NCBI GenBank assembly: GCA_037388505.1
Contig: JARRKC010000003.1
Span: 97,634 to 161,633 of the forward strand
Source of the DNA: JARRKC01 sp037388505
Lineage (GTDB): Bacteria; Acidobacteriota; UBA6911; RPQK01; JAPXNP01
Reading direction: 5' to 3'
Length of the DNA stretch: 64,000 bases
A program made the position numbers and the translations under genes. The stretch's first letter is position 1; every line of letters starts with the position of its first letter. Below, piece by piece: positions 43,914-54,600 of the stretch. The notes beneath the pieces are model-generated. The model was not told the DNA's origin. It saw nothing but the letters and a program-made list of their open reading frames with translations, and made no database searches.

Positions 43914-44197
43914 GCGGGAGCTGGAGGCTGGGTAGGATAAGCATCCCTGCTTGTCTGGACCTGAGGTCGCTGCTTCACGAGCGTTGTGCAGACTGAACTC
44001 CGAAGGCCACACGGTGAGAACGGGAGAACCGGAGGACGGGAGAACCGGTGCTGGGAGCTGGGAGGTGGGCGGAGTGTACGAGGTGAACGGACTGGACGCG
44101 GTGGGCGGAGTGAACCGGCTCGTGGATCTGCAACCTCGAAACCTCGGAACCCCGGAACCGTTCTCTCGAGGCAGCGGGACAACCGCGGAAGGTCCTC
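43914..44197. repeat. Composite dispersed repeat, copy 3
   Basis: The core GATAAGCATCCCTGCTTGT, then TGAGGTCGCT and TCACGAGCGTTGTGCA, then GAGAACGGGAGAACCGGAGG, then a GGTGGGCGGAGTG module and AACCTCGAAACCTCGGAAC. It combines the modules of copies 1 and 2 in one place. It separates the methyltransferase from the convergent RND gene. Confidence 0.65.
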
Positions 44198-47100
44198 CTA
44201 CTCGGGTTCGTGCTTGTGCCTCAGTCCGTGCAGCCACTCGCGGGCCGACTGGTTGACCACGAAGAAAGCCGGAATCAAGAGAATCGCCAGACCGGCCGCC
44301 GCAATCATTCCTCCAAAGACCGTGGTCCCGAGAGTACGTCGGGCGATCGACCCCGCTCCGGTCGCCCACACCAGCGGCGACACTCCGAGGATGAAAGCCA
44401 GGGCAGTCATCACGACCGGGCGGAAACGGAGCCGGGCAGCTTCGACGGCCGCCTCGAGGATCGTGTACCCGCGTTCTTCGCGCAAGACCTTGGCAAACTC
44501 GACGATCAGAATGGCATTTCTTCCCGAGAGTCCGACCAGCATGACCATACCGACCTGTGCGTAGAGGTCCATGCTCAGATGAGTGACCCCCAGAGCAACG
44601 AGAGCGCCCAAAACAGCGACCGGAACCGATAACATGACGGATGCGGGTACGGTCCAACTCTCGTACTGCGCGACCAGGAAGAGATAGGCGAACACCAGAG
44701 CCAGAGCGAACAGGATCGTTCCCCTCGATCCGGCTTCCTGCTCCTGGTAGGACATGCCGGACCACTCGAATTGCATCCCCTTCGGGAGGACCTGTCCGGC
44801 GATCTCGCGCACCGCCTCCATGGCCTGGGTGGAGCTGTAACCCGGCCCCGGTTCCCCATTGATGGTCAAAGACCGGTACATGTTGAACCGATTCAGGGTG
44901 TCCGGACCGACCCTGGGCTCCAGGGAAACGAGCGTCTTGAGGGGAACCATCGCTCCGCGGGAGCTTTTGACGTACATGCGGCCGATGTCCTCTTGCCTGT
45001 TTCGATAGGACGTGTCCGCTTGAATGATCACCCGGAAAACTCGTCCAAACAGGTTGAAGTCGTTGACGTAGAGCGAGCCCAGGTTCGTCTGCAGGGTACG
45101 AAAGATGTCCCCGACCGGGACCCCCAGTGCTTCCGCCTGCCTGCGGTCGACCTGGAGCTGCAGTCGCGGAACGTTGGACTGGTAGGTACTGAACATGTTC
45201 TGGATGCGCGGATCCTGATTGCAGGCGGCGACCAGGGCACGCATGGCCTGGGCCAGCCCTTGGGGATCGCCGCCGGTCAGATCTTCGAGCTGTAACTCGA
45301 AGCCGGCGGTCGCCCCCAGTCCGCGGATGGGAGGCGTCTGATAGGCAAACATCTGAGCGCCCTGGATGCGGCCGACTTTGCTCCGAATCTGAGCGAGGAT
45401 GCTCTGGACGGACAGATCCGGGGTCGTGCGCTCGTTCCAGTCCTTCAGTCCGATGATCACTCTGGCTGCATTTGCACCGCCGGATCCACCGATCGTATTG
45501 ATGTGATCGATTCCCGGAATGGTCTCGATGGCCTGCTCGACCTGTCGGGTCACCTTTTTCGTCCGTGCCAGCGACGCTCCATCCGGCAGCAAAACGTTGG
45601 AGAAGACGGCCCCCTGATCTTCGGTCGGCAAGAACCCTTTGGGAGCATCCCGATACATCACATACACGGCTCCGACAACGACGGCAAAGACAAGAAGGGC
45701 GACCTCCAGCCGACGAGACAGGAAACGGACACCGAACCTGTATCCTCCCGTTACGGCCTTGAAGCCGCTGTTGAACCACCGCAGGAGGAAGAACGGACGA
45801 GGTGGATTGCTGCGAAGCAGATGGGCACACAGTGCCGGACTGAGAGAAAGGGCCACGAAAGCCGAAATCGTAAACGAGATGACGATGGTTACAGCGAATT
45901 GCCGGTAGAGCTCTCCCGTGATTCCGGGGGCAAATGCAACCGGCACGAAAACGGCCGCCAGTACGAGGGCCGAGGCCACGATCGGCCCGGTGACCTCGCT
46001 CATGGCCACTTCGGCCGCCTGTTTGGGCGGAAGCCCACCTTCGATGTGCCTCTGGACATTTTCAATGACGATGATCGCGTCGTCCACGACCAGCCCGATC
46101 GCCAGCACGAGTCCGAAAAGCGTCAGCGAATTGATGGAAAAGCCGAACATGTGCAGGAAGGAGAACGTCCCCACGAGGGACACCGGGATGGCGGCGACAG
46201 GAATCAGTGTCGAGCGCCAGTCCTGCAAGAAGATGAAGACCACCAGAACGACCAGCCCGAGGGCAATGAACAAGGTCTGCACGAGTTCCCAAAGGGACTC
46301 CCGAATGAATTGGGTCTCGTCGCGAACCACCTTGTATGCGACATCATCGGGAAACTGTTGGGACAGTCCCTCGAGCCTCGCACTCACCGCGTCTGCCACG
46401 TCCAGTGCATTGGCTTCGGGCAACTGGAAAACCCCGAAGACGACGCAGGGCTGCCCGTCCATCCGTCCGAAAGAGCTGTAGTTCTGAGCGCCAAGGTCGA
46501 CTTTGGCAACGTCGCCGATTCGGACCAGTGATCCGTTCGGTCGCGCGCGCACGATGATATCCCTGAATTCGGACGGCTCAGTCAGCCGGCCTTTGGACAA
46601 AATGGAGTACTGGAACTGCTGGTCGGGGGAAGAGGGCGGAGCACCGATCTGTCCGGCGGCAGCCTGAATGTTCTGATCCCGGATGGCCTGGATCACGTCG
46701 TTGACGCCCAGGCCGAGGCTCGTCATCCGATCCGGATCGAGCCAGATTCTCATGCCGTAGTCACGGGCCGTGAAGACATTGACATCGCCCACACCTTTGA
46801 CCCGCGATAGCGCATCCTTGAGATAGATTCCCGCGTAATTCCCCAGGAAGACGTCATCATAGGTTCCGTTCGGGGAGTAGAGGACGATCACCATCAGCAT
46901 GGTGCTGGAACTCTTACGGACCGAGACGCCTCGCTGCACGACCTCGCTCGGCAGTTGCGAGGTCGCCAACGCCACACGATTCTGCACGTTGACGGCGGCA
47001 ATGTCCGGGTTGGTTCCGACCTCGAAGGTCACGGAGAGCTGGTAGGCACCGCTGTTGGAACTCGTGGAGCTCATGTAGATCATGTCCTCCACGCCGTTGA

Positions 47101-47308
47101 CCTGCTGCTCGATGGGAGCTGCAACGGTAGCTTCCACGACATCGGCACTGGCGCCCGGGTAGACGGCCGAAACCTGAACTTGAGGGGGCGTGATCTCGGG
47201 ATACATGGCGATCGGGAGGCGCGCGATGGAGATGGCACCTGCCAGCACGATCACCAGCGAGATGACGATCGCGAACTTCGGCCGAGAGATGAAGAACTTA
47301 CTGATCAC
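44198..47308 (-). CDS. RND efflux pump inner-membrane transporter (HAE1/AcrB-like)
   Basis: The 1036-residue protein has the RND plan: two sets of six helices with two large periplasmic domains. Its N-terminus is MISKFFISRPKFAIVISLVI. The proton-relay aspartates lie in LAIGLVVDDAIIVIENVQRH, and porter-domain segments such as VYPGASADVVEATVAAPIEQ and the C-terminal VGMVMLVGLSGRNAILIVEF are typical HAE1. It pumps hydrophobic drugs or detergents out across both membranes. It starts with GTG within the end of the membrane-fusion gene (11-base overlap) and is the last gene of the operon. Confidence 0.95.
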   Translation of the reverse strand: MISKFFISRPKFAIVISLVIVLAGAISIARLPIAMYPEITPPQVQVSAVYPGASADVVEATVAAPIEQQVNGVEDMIYMSSTSSNSGAYQLSVTFEVGTNPDIAAVNVQNRVALATSQLPSEVVQRGVSVRKSSSTMLMVIVLYSPNGTYDDVFLGNYAGIYLKDALSRVKGVGDVNVFTARDYGMRIWLDPDRMTSLGLGVNDVIQAIRDQNIQAAAGQIGAPPSSPDQQFQYSILSKGRLTEPSEFRDIIVRARPNGSLVRIGDVAKVDLGAQNYSSFGRMDGQPCVVFGVFQLPEANALDVADAVSARLEGLSQQFPDDVAYKVVRDETQFIRESLWELVQTLFIALGLVVLVVFIFLQDWRSTLIPVAAIPVSLVGTFSFLHMFGFSINSLTLFGLVLAIGLVVDDAIIVIENVQRHIEGGLPPKQAAEVAMSEVTGPIVASALVLAAVFVPVAFAPGITGELYRQFAVTIVISFTISAFVALSLSPALCAHLLRSNPPRPFFLLRWFNSGFKAVTGGYRFGVRFLSRRLEVALLVFAVVVGAVYVMYRDAPKGFLPTEDQGAVFSNVLLPDGASLARTKKVTRQVEQAIETIPGIDHINTIGGSGGANAARVIIGLKDWNERTTPDLSVQSILAQIRSKVGRIQGAQMFAYQTPPIRGLGATAGFELQLEDLTGGDPQGLAQAMRALVAACNQDPRIQNMFSTYQSNVPRLQLQVDRRQAEALGVPVGDIFRTLQTNLGSLYVNDFNLFGRVFRVIIQADTSYRNRQEDIGRMYVKSSRGAMVPLKTLVSLEPRVGPDTLNRFNMYRSLTINGEPGPGYSSTQAMEAVREIAGQVLPKGMQFEWSGMSYQEQEAGSRGTILFALALVFAYLFLVAQYESWTVPASVMLSVPVAVLGALVALGVTHLSMDLYAQVGMVMLVGLSGRNAILIVEFAKVLREERGYTILEAAVEAARLRFRPVVMTALAFILGVSPLVWATGAGSIARRTLGTTVFGGMIAAAGLAILLIPAFFVVNQSAREWLHGLRHKHEPE

Positions 47309-48497
47309 CCGAAGTGTCCTCCCCGACCTCGGTTGCCGTCGCCGGCCGGGCGTCGACCTCTGCCCCGGCAGTGACCTTCTGAAGGCCGTCGGAAATGACC
47401 GATTCGCCCTCGTTGAGTCCCTCCATGACGATCCACTTCGTTCCGGAGACGTCGCCCAACTGCACCCTTCGCATCTCGGCCTTCTTCTGCTGATTGACCA
47501 CCATCACGAAAGGTCCCACCTGATCACGCTGAACGGCCGCCTGAGGAATCAGGAGGCGATCCACTTTCTCCCGCCGGCTCTGGATGACCGTAACGAATTG
47601 CCCGGGACGCAGCAGAAGGCGCGGGTTGGGAAAGGTAGCACGCAGAAGAATCGTCCCGGTCGCTTCATCGACACGGTTGTCCTGAAAGTCGATCCGACCG
47701 GGATGGGGAAAGTCCGACCCATCGACCAGACGGATCGTCGGAACGAGTTGCGGAATGGCTCTCCTGCCATTGAGACCAGCCCCCAACTCCTCCTGGAGGG
47801 CCAGATAGTCACGCTCGCTGATCGGAAACGTCACCCACATCGGGTCGAGCCGAACGATCGTCGCGAGAACGCCGCTGTCCGGACCGACCAGATTGCCGAC
47901 GTGAATTGCCGTGCGCCCGATCCGTCCGCTGATCGGAGCCCGGATTTCGGTATAGCCAAGATTCAGCTTTGCCTGCACCAGTTGGGCTTGCCGTTGTTTC
48001 AACAGCGCTCGTGTCTCGAGGACGGTGCCCTCGGAGGAATCCAGGTTGGCCTTCGAAGCTCCTCCCGCATCTTTGACGGTATTCAGCCGGTCCAGATACT
48101 TTCGGGCATTCTCCAGTGTCGCCTCCGTCTGGGCGACCGCCGCTTCGGCCGCTTCGACCGCTGCCTGATACGGCTCCTGCTCGATCACGTACAGCAACTG
48201 GCCCTTCCTGACATCCGCTCCCTCATCGAATGTACGTTTGACGAGGTACCCCGTCACACGGGCCCTCAAATCCACGGTGGAGACGGACTCGGTTCGGCCG
48301 ACGTATTCATCACTCTCGGCAATCGCCATCTTCTCGACGGGAGTCACAGTCACGATCGGCGGCGGCGGGGCCGGTCGTGCAGGGGCCTCCTGGCGAGCAC
48401 AAGCCGCCCACGCGAGTCCGAGCGCCAGCACGCCCATCCACCGGACCATTCCGAGTCTTCGATTTCGTCGCAAGCGATCCGTGTGTTCATCAGTCAT
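47298..48497 (-). CDS. RND periplasmic adaptor (membrane-fusion protein)
   Basis: The 399-residue protein has an N-terminal export signal that ends in LGLAWAACARQ and may be lipidated. The adaptor plan follows: beta-barrel and lipoyl halves (VDLRARVTGYLVKRTFDEGA and GYTEIRAPISGRIGRTAIHV) around a coiled-coil hairpin (about 105-170, with QTEATLENARKYLDRL). The membrane-proximal domain (about 300-385) ends the protein. It links the inner-membrane pump to the outer-membrane channel. It overlaps the OMF gene by four bases (ATGA) and the RND gene by eleven, so all three subunits are co-translated. Confidence 0.93.
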   Translation of the reverse strand: MTDEHTDRLRRNRRLGMVRWMGVLALGLAWAACARQEAPARPAPPPPIVTVTPVEKMAIAESDEYVGRTESVSTVDLRARVTGYLVKRTFDEGADVRKGQLLYVIEQEPYQAAVEAAEAAVAQTEATLENARKYLDRLNTVKDAGGASKANLDSSEGTVLETRALLKQRQAQLVQAKLNLGYTEIRAPISGRIGRTAIHVGNLVGPDSGVLATIVRLDPMWVTFPISERDYLALQEELGAGLNGRRAIPQLVPTIRLVDGSDFPHPGRIDFQDNRVDEATGTILLRATFPNPRLLLRPGQFVTVIQSRREKVDRLLIPQAAVQRDQVGPFVMVVNQQKKAEMRRVQLGDVSGTKWIVMEGLNEGESVISDGLQKVTAGAEVDARPATATEVGEDTSGDQ

Positions 48498-49987
48498 GGA
48501 ACCGACCCCGTCTGTGGTTGAGAAGCGGATGGAGCAGGCTGTGGGAGGGCCGGCGTCCAGCCGCCCCCGAGTGCCTTGTAGAGACGTATCAAATCGGAAG
48601 TCACGGCTCCATCGCTGCGAGCCAGTTGATCCTGCAGCGAAAGGAGTGACCTCTGGGAATCCAGCACCGGCTGAAAGTCGACCAGACCCGCTGCGTAGTT
48701 GGTCCTGACCAGGTCGAGGGCACGCTGGGCTGCCGAGGCAGCCTCCACCAGCGATTTTCGCCGGACCTGCTCATCCACATAGGCCACCAGAGCATCCTCG
48801 ACTTCCTGCAGTGCACCCAGGATCGCCGACTGGTAATCGACCAGGGCCTGCTCTTGTCGAGCATTCTGCACTTCGATCTGCTGCCGAATACGTCCCGCAT
48901 CGAAAATCGTTTGAAAAGCGCTGCCTGCGATCGTACCGATGAGATTCCCGAGCGAGAGCGGGTTCCCTTTCGTGATCAGCTCGTAACCGATCGATCCCGT
49001 CAAAGCGAACTGCGGGTACTTCGCGGCAGTCGCCACTCCAATCTCCGCTGTCTGGGCTGCGAGTATCCTTTCGGCACGGCGCACGTCTGGTCGCCGGCGC
49101 AGGGTGTCGGCCGGAATCCCGATGGCGACCTCGACGGGGCCAACCGGTATGGGTTCAACCTTCTTCAGTTCATCGGAGAGGGCCCCGGGAGTTTCGCCCA
49201 ACAGAACCGCCAGCCGGTTTTCGGCCTGTTCCAGCTGGATCCTCAATGTCGGGATGACCGATCGGGTCGAAGCGAAACTGTAGGCTGCCTGCTCGACGTC
49301 GACGCGGGTCGTCAGCCCGGCCTCGAAGCGTCGGTTGGCCAAGTTGTACACATCTTCCTGAACGGCCAGATTGCTCTCGGCGACTGACAATTGCTTCTGG
49401 TACTGGCGAATTTCCACGTAGTTGAGCGCGACTTCTGCGAGGAGACTGACCAGAGTGTCCCGGAGCGTCTCCTCGGTGGCCTGCAGGCTGGCCTCCGCAG
49501 CTTCGATCGATCGCTTGATCTGGCCAAAGACATCGACCTCCCATCCGGCGTCGAAACCGATGCTGAAGAGTCCGCCGTTAGCCGCGTGTCCCATACGATC
49601 CGACCCCCGTTGAAAGGCGGCGAGGCCCGAGCCGGTGAGGGTCGGGAACCGGTCGGCATTGGCGATACCTCGCTCAGCCCGTGCTTCTCGCACTACAGCG
49701 ATGGCTCTCCGGAGGTCCAGGTTCCCTCTGACGGCTCGGTCCATGAGGCTTTCGAGAGTGGGATCGCCCAGCGTGGTCCACCAATGTGCCAATGTTTCGT
49801 CGGAGATCTCCGCGGCTTTCAACCCGTCGCCCAGTTCGGCATGCCATTCGGGAGGAGGAGTGATCTGGGGTTTCTCGTAGTCCGGCCCGGCAGCACGGCA
49901 TCCGGCCAGGAGCGTGAGCAACATCAAGACCGCTCCCGTGCAGACTACACTGGTGAGTCTGGAACGGGGATCCCGAGTATCAGTCAT
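48494..49987 (-). CDS. Outer-membrane efflux lipoprotein (NodT/TolC-like)
   Basis: The 497-residue protein has a lipoprotein signal with lipobox LLAGC (MLLTLLAGC). The mature part begins AAGPDYEKPQITPPPEWHAE, as in the NodT family. Two repeats of the TolC-type helical barrel follow, with typical segments ATEETLRDTLVSLLAEVALN, GIPADTLRRRPDVRRAERIL and FDAGRIRQQIEVQNARQEQA. It forms the outer-membrane exit channel of the pump encoded downstream. It is the first gene of the three-gene operon; I find no regulator gene beside it. The length is normal. Confidence 0.94.
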   Translation of the reverse strand: MTDTRDPRSRLTSVVCTGAVLMLLTLLAGCRAAGPDYEKPQITPPPEWHAELGDGLKAAEISDETLAHWWTTLGDPTLESLMDRAVRGNLDLRRAIAVVREARAERGIANADRFPTLTGSGLAAFQRGSDRMGHAANGGLFSIGFDAGWEVDVFGQIKRSIEAAEASLQATEETLRDTLVSLLAEVALNYVEIRQYQKQLSVAESNLAVQEDVYNLANRRFEAGLTTRVDVEQAAYSFASTRSVIPTLRIQLEQAENRLAVLLGETPGALSDELKKVEPIPVGPVEVAIGIPADTLRRRPDVRRAERILAAQTAEIGVATAAKYPQFALTGSIGYELITKGNPLSLGNLIGTIAGSAFQTIFDAGRIRQQIEVQNARQEQALVDYQSAILGALQEVEDALVAYVDEQVRRKSLVEAASAAQRALDLVRTNYAAGLVDFQPVLDSQRSLLSLQDQLARSDGAVTSDLIRLYKALGGGWTPALPQPAPSASQPQTGSVP

Positions 49988-50211
49988 GCGCTTCAGCTGT
50001 CCCGTCTTGACCGGTCCTGTTCATCTTCTCGTCATTTGCACTACGCCGTGTCCCGGCTCTTGTTACAGATCAGCCCCAAGGCCCCTCACAGCCGCAACCG
50101 TTCTCTGCTCCGAGTAGCAACGCTCATCTTCCACTGGCATGGGTACGCCTTCGCCAGGGCTGTGAGGTTGATATTGTGGCGCAACTCAGAAGCATGCGAA
50201 AGATCACACGC

Positions 50212-50373
50212 CCATTGGGCGGCGACGGATCCTGTGTCTGGATGGAGTCGACCGGCAGGGACCTGAGAAATGATCGGACCGGTGAAGTCGAACCGGTCCT
50301 CACCGTGATTCGCGACGTTGCCGCCCGGAAGGAGGCCGAAGCTGCCCTGGACGAAAGCGAAACCAGGTTCCGT
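50212..50373 (+). pseudogene. PAS-domain sensor fragment
   Basis: In one frame this DNA encodes GGDGSCVWMESTGRDLRNDR, then TGEVEPVLTVIRDVAARKEA and EAALDESETRFR. This is the end of a PAS/PAC domain and the start of the next one, as in sensor histidine kinases. Nothing sensor-like remains on either side: the frame upstream has no PAS start and downstream meets the end of the convergent gene at 50375. It is a gene remnant with both ends lost. No partner response regulator is visible. Confidence 0.62.
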
Positions 50374-50374
50374 A

Positions 50375-51460
50375 TTAACGTCGATTCGAGAGCTTCTCGA
50401 GGTACCGTGCAGCCTCGTCCAGACGGAATTGGGCGGTTTTGAATCGAGCGTCTCGTTCGTTGAGATAGGGAACCCCGGTATCGTTGGCCCCGAAGGTGAC
50501 CAGGCGCAGTTCCTGAATCGCGTCCCGAAGCTTCTGATGGGCCATGATGAGGCCGATCGGGTCGTCCGGGGAGGGCTGAGGAGGCAGTCGGCGGGCCAGC
50601 CCATCGATCCCGTCGGTCCAGTCCTTGCTCCACTTCCTCCATCGCCGCAGGACATCCCGCTCCTGCGGCCCCACATAGTCGCCGCTCAACTCGCCAACCT
50701 GCCGGGAACTCCGCTGCCCTTCGGTGATGACGTCTGCGACGCGCCGGGCAAAGTTCGAAAGCCCTTGCACCTCGGCTGCCGAGACCGTTCGCTGCGCAGG
50801 CTGCTGCCGGGCATCCAGTTCGGGCGTCGAATGCTCGAACCATGCGGCATCCGTAAACATGCTCGCGCGTAGTTTTTCCCATTCCGCTCGAGCCGAGGCC
50901 AAGTCCAGGTTTCGATACCCCACATCCGACTGTCCACCAAGGCGGCTGCTCCAGGCCAGCAACGAAGTGGCGTACGGGCGCTTTGAGATGGGGACACTGT
51001 TCAACAGGGCCGTCCCCAACTGATGCGCCAGCGAAGACAACTGATCCGCATCCGCAAGGTTCGGCGGTCCAGGCCGATACAGAACCTGCTCGAGGGAAAT
51101 GATCCGACTTCGGAAAGGTTCGGGATCCAGCTTGGCTGCGGGCCGGAGAGGCAGTTCGGGGAATCCTTGATCCGCCGGTTGCCCTTCAGCCGTTCCGGAC
51201 GCTGCGGCTGGTCCGGAAGTCGACGGCTCGGAGTGGGTCGGACGCAGAACCACCCACACCGCCACCCCGAGAATCGCAATGCCGAAAAGCACGATGAAGA
51301 CCCAGATGAGCCGGGAAGAGGGCTCGGTCGCTCCCCTCTGCTCGCGCAGGCAGAGCACGCAACCAGATTCGCTTGGGTCGAAGTGGAGCCCGTGCGTCTG
51401 ACAGTACGCCCCCTGGCGACCGTCGGAAGAAGGTTGCTGAGCGTTTTCAGGCACCGACAC
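50375..51460 (-). CDS. Zinc-ribbon single-pass membrane protein of unknown function
   Basis: The 361-residue protein starts with a cysteine/histidine ribbon (YCQTHGLHFDPSESGCVLCL, about 19-38). One membrane helix follows (about 49-70). A long helical domain (about 95-361) rich in arginine and tryptophan completes it. The ribbon looks structural, as in small zinc-ribbon heads of bacterial membrane proteins. I do not recognise the C-terminal domain. The start is ATG 51460. It stands alone, pointing away from the giant repeat protein at 51665. Confidence 0.68.
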   Translation of the reverse strand: MSVPENAQQPSSDGRQGAYCQTHGLHFDPSESGCVLCLREQRGATEPSSRLIWVFIVLFGIAILGVAVWVVLRPTHSEPSTSGPAAASGTAEGQPADQGFPELPLRPAAKLDPEPFRSRIISLEQVLYRPGPPNLADADQLSSLAHQLGTALLNSVPISKRPYATSLLAWSSRLGGQSDVGYRNLDLASARAEWEKLRASMFTDAAWFEHSTPELDARQQPAQRTVSAAEVQGLSNFARRVADVITEGQRSSRQVGELSGDYVGPQERDVLRRWRKWSKDWTDGIDGLARRLPPQPSPDDPIGLIMAHQKLRDAIQELRLVTFGANDTGVPYLNERDARFKTAQFRLDEAARYLEKLSNRR

Positions 51461-51664
51461 GATTGAGATCTCGCTCCTGGAATCTTTGGGCTGACAGAGA
51501 GCCTATCGTCCAAACCCACATCCGTCAATTGATTTGGGCTGAGAATGCCTCTCGTTGTTTCTTCTGCCCCGATCGCCGAGCAGGCGCGATTCAGACGAGA
51601 TATACTGGCTGCAACTTGCACTCCATTTAAAGAGACGAGCAGATATTTCAGTAAGGAGTCAACA

Positions 51665-54600
51665 GTGAAACGAGCGGCATTGTCTTCCTCGATCTGGGTT
51701 CTCTGTCTCTCGAGCCTTGTCTTTTCGTCCAGCAACCTGACGTTCACCCGTCTATCGTTCGAGTCCGGAACCATTACGGGAATCGCCATCGTGAACCCGA
51801 ATGCGCAGGACGTTACGGCAACGCTGACCGCGATCGGACAGGACGGTACGCCACTGAGCGGGAACGGGATCCAGAATCCTGTCACGGTGAAGATCCCGGC
51901 AGGACAACAGTATGCAAAGGTGACTTCGGGCATCTTCGGGGGGTCCTTCCCCTCGGACACTGTCGCTTGGGTTCGGGTGACGAGCCCGGCAGACAACCTG
52001 ACTGGCTTCTTTCTTTACCTGAATCCGAGCGTGTCCTTTATGGATGGGGCCGACCTGCCGACGCCCTCGAGTAATCTGCTCTTCCTTCAACTTCGTTCGG
52101 ACAGCCAGTATTCAACCGAGATCAACCTGGTCAATCCCTCGAACGACACGAAGGCCGTCGTCCACATCGAGCTCCACGTGGGCACGAATGTGCCGTCGTT
52201 CGCGGATGTTATCCTCCCTCCCTCAGGCGCGGTGCGATTCGATGTCGGCACTGTTTTTGGGAACGATGCGCTGACCGGCGACGCGTACCTGTCGGTCGGC
52301 TCGACGGTTCCCCTGGCTGGATTCGAATTGGTGAGGGGACCTGGGGATCTCCTTGGACTCAATGCCGTTCCGACTACTCCCGGTGCGAAGACCGTCTACA
52401 TTCCTCAGATGGCGGTACTCGACCCGTTCAAGATGGAACTGGTCGTCGTGAATACGGGCGATGAGGCCACTATTCTCACTATCAAGGCCCATAAGAGCGA
52501 CGGCAGCCTCTACGGAGCCGGAAACGTGGACAGCAACCCGGTGAATCAGTCTCTGCCGGCCCACGGGATTCTGCGACTGGATGTCCAGCAACTCTTCGGC
52601 TTCCAGGGGTCCTCCTTCCTGGACGGATGGTTGGAGATCGCATCGAGCTCCACGGAAGTGGCTGCTACCGCAGGCTATCTGATCCCCGGCAACAATTCCT
52701 ATGCGTCCGTGGCCGGTTCAAGCCAAGGACGGACCCGCGCTCTGTTCTCCCACCTGGCAACCAGTTCTCCCTTCTTCACGGGCGTAGCCTTCCTGAACTC
52801 CGGTTCCCTGGCCGCTAACGTTCGGGTCGTCGCCGAAAAGCCGGACGGAACCTTCCTTGGCTCCTACGCCACGACCCTGCTTCCGGGACAGAGAATCAGC
52901 AAGCTGGTCGATGAACTGATCAAACCCGCAGCGAACCAAGGGGGAGGCCTGGTCTGGGTCAGTAGCGATGTGCCGATCCACATGCTCTCGTTGTTTGGGA
53001 GCTCGGTGACCCTGGCTCTGGCCAACATCCCGCCCCAACCCGTGCCATCGTCGTTCGTTCCCGGCGGATCGCAAAACACTTTGCAGGTCACGCCCAAGCT
53101 CGCGGTCCTCCAACCGAACGCACAGCAGGCCTTCAACGTCAACGGCGCGAGCGGCACCGTCCAGTGGGCGGTCAACGGAATCCCCGGGGGGAACAGCACG
53201 ATCGGCCGGATTCCGAACGGACTCTATCAGGCTCCCACGACTCTCCCTGCGAGCATCCCGGTATCGATCACTGCAACGGCCTCGGATCAGACCGCCGGAG
53301 CCTCGGTCGATCTCCTCGAGAAGGAGACAGTGGTCGGAGGACTGGGTGTCGTCAGCTCCGTCGCTTATCTCTCCTCGCTGCAGAGGCTCTACACCTCTGA
53401 ACTCAGCGTTCAGGGAGCATCCGGAGCCAGCCGCATAAGCATGCAGTCCGGAGTCTCGTCGAACATTCTGAATGTGACGGGCGGCAGCAGAACGTTGGTG
53501 CGAGATTTCGCCGGCGAGGAGATTTCCAAGATGGTCCCATTCACGACTTCGACCGGCACGGAGGTCCTGTTGCTGGTCGGAAAGACAACCGGTCGCATCA
53601 TCCGACTGGATCCCAGACCGTCCGCTCCCGCGCCTGTCGATGTGGCGACGGGGCTCAATGCACCGACCGCCGCCGTCTTCGATCCTGTAACCGGCGGGCT
53701 TCTGGTAGCGGAAGCTACCCAGGTCACGCTCATACCAGCCGCCCAGCTCAATCAGGGGCTGACTCAGTCCCGGATCACTTCCGACACCAACCGGGAACCC
53801 GTTTCACCTCAGAGCATCGCCGGGGTCGGCGGCTCTGGAATCGCGGTCGATCCTTGTGACGGATCGATCTTCGTCAGCGACCGGACAACCGGCAGCATCC
53901 TCAAAATCGATCGAGCGAGCGGTTCGTCCCAAGTCGTGGCAAACGACCTGTCCGGACCCGGGAACCTGCTCGGACTACAGCGCATGGGGATCAGCTGTCC
54001 CGATTCCTTCCACCTTTTCGTGGTCGAGGAGGACGCCGACGAAGTCTCTCTGGTCATTCCTTCGACGGGAGAGGTGGTTCACTGGACAGACGCAGCCGGC
54101 GCCCGCGACATTGCTCCGGAGACCGACAGCGAAACGGGGATCGTTACCGGATTCTTCCTTGCGCAGGCGCCCGACTCGGTGGGTTCCGTACTTCGCGTCT
54201 CCGAGCCTGGCGTCTATGACTCGGGGCAACAAGTCGTCTCGAACGCACCCCTGCCTCCGCAAGCGGGACTGTACACCGACTACCTGAGCTTCATCAGCGC
54301 ACTCGGAACAAATCCGAACATCCTCACCGAGAGTTTCGATGATATCGATGCAGGCACGATCATCGACCCCGGCACGACCATCCACGGAATCACATACGTC
54401 AGTTTCCCCCCAGGCACGAAAGGCCTGGTCACGCCTCCGCTGCTCGACTCGAACGGGGATCCGGTGTTGAACCCGCAGGGAAAACCATACGGTGAGTACA
54501 ACGCGATCGGCGACGATTTCCTGGCTCTCTCGAGGCCGGACGATCCCGGCTATGACTACTTCTTCGGAGGCGAATCGATGACAATCCGCTTCTCCAAACC

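Noticed and set aside
43860..45830. Minus-strand open frame of 656 codons
   Set aside because: It overlaps the RND pump gene in another frame and is arginine/serine/glycine-rich with no domain.
45503..46531. Plus-strand frame of 342 codons
   Set aside because: Antisense to the RND transporter; composition is typical of a shadow frame.
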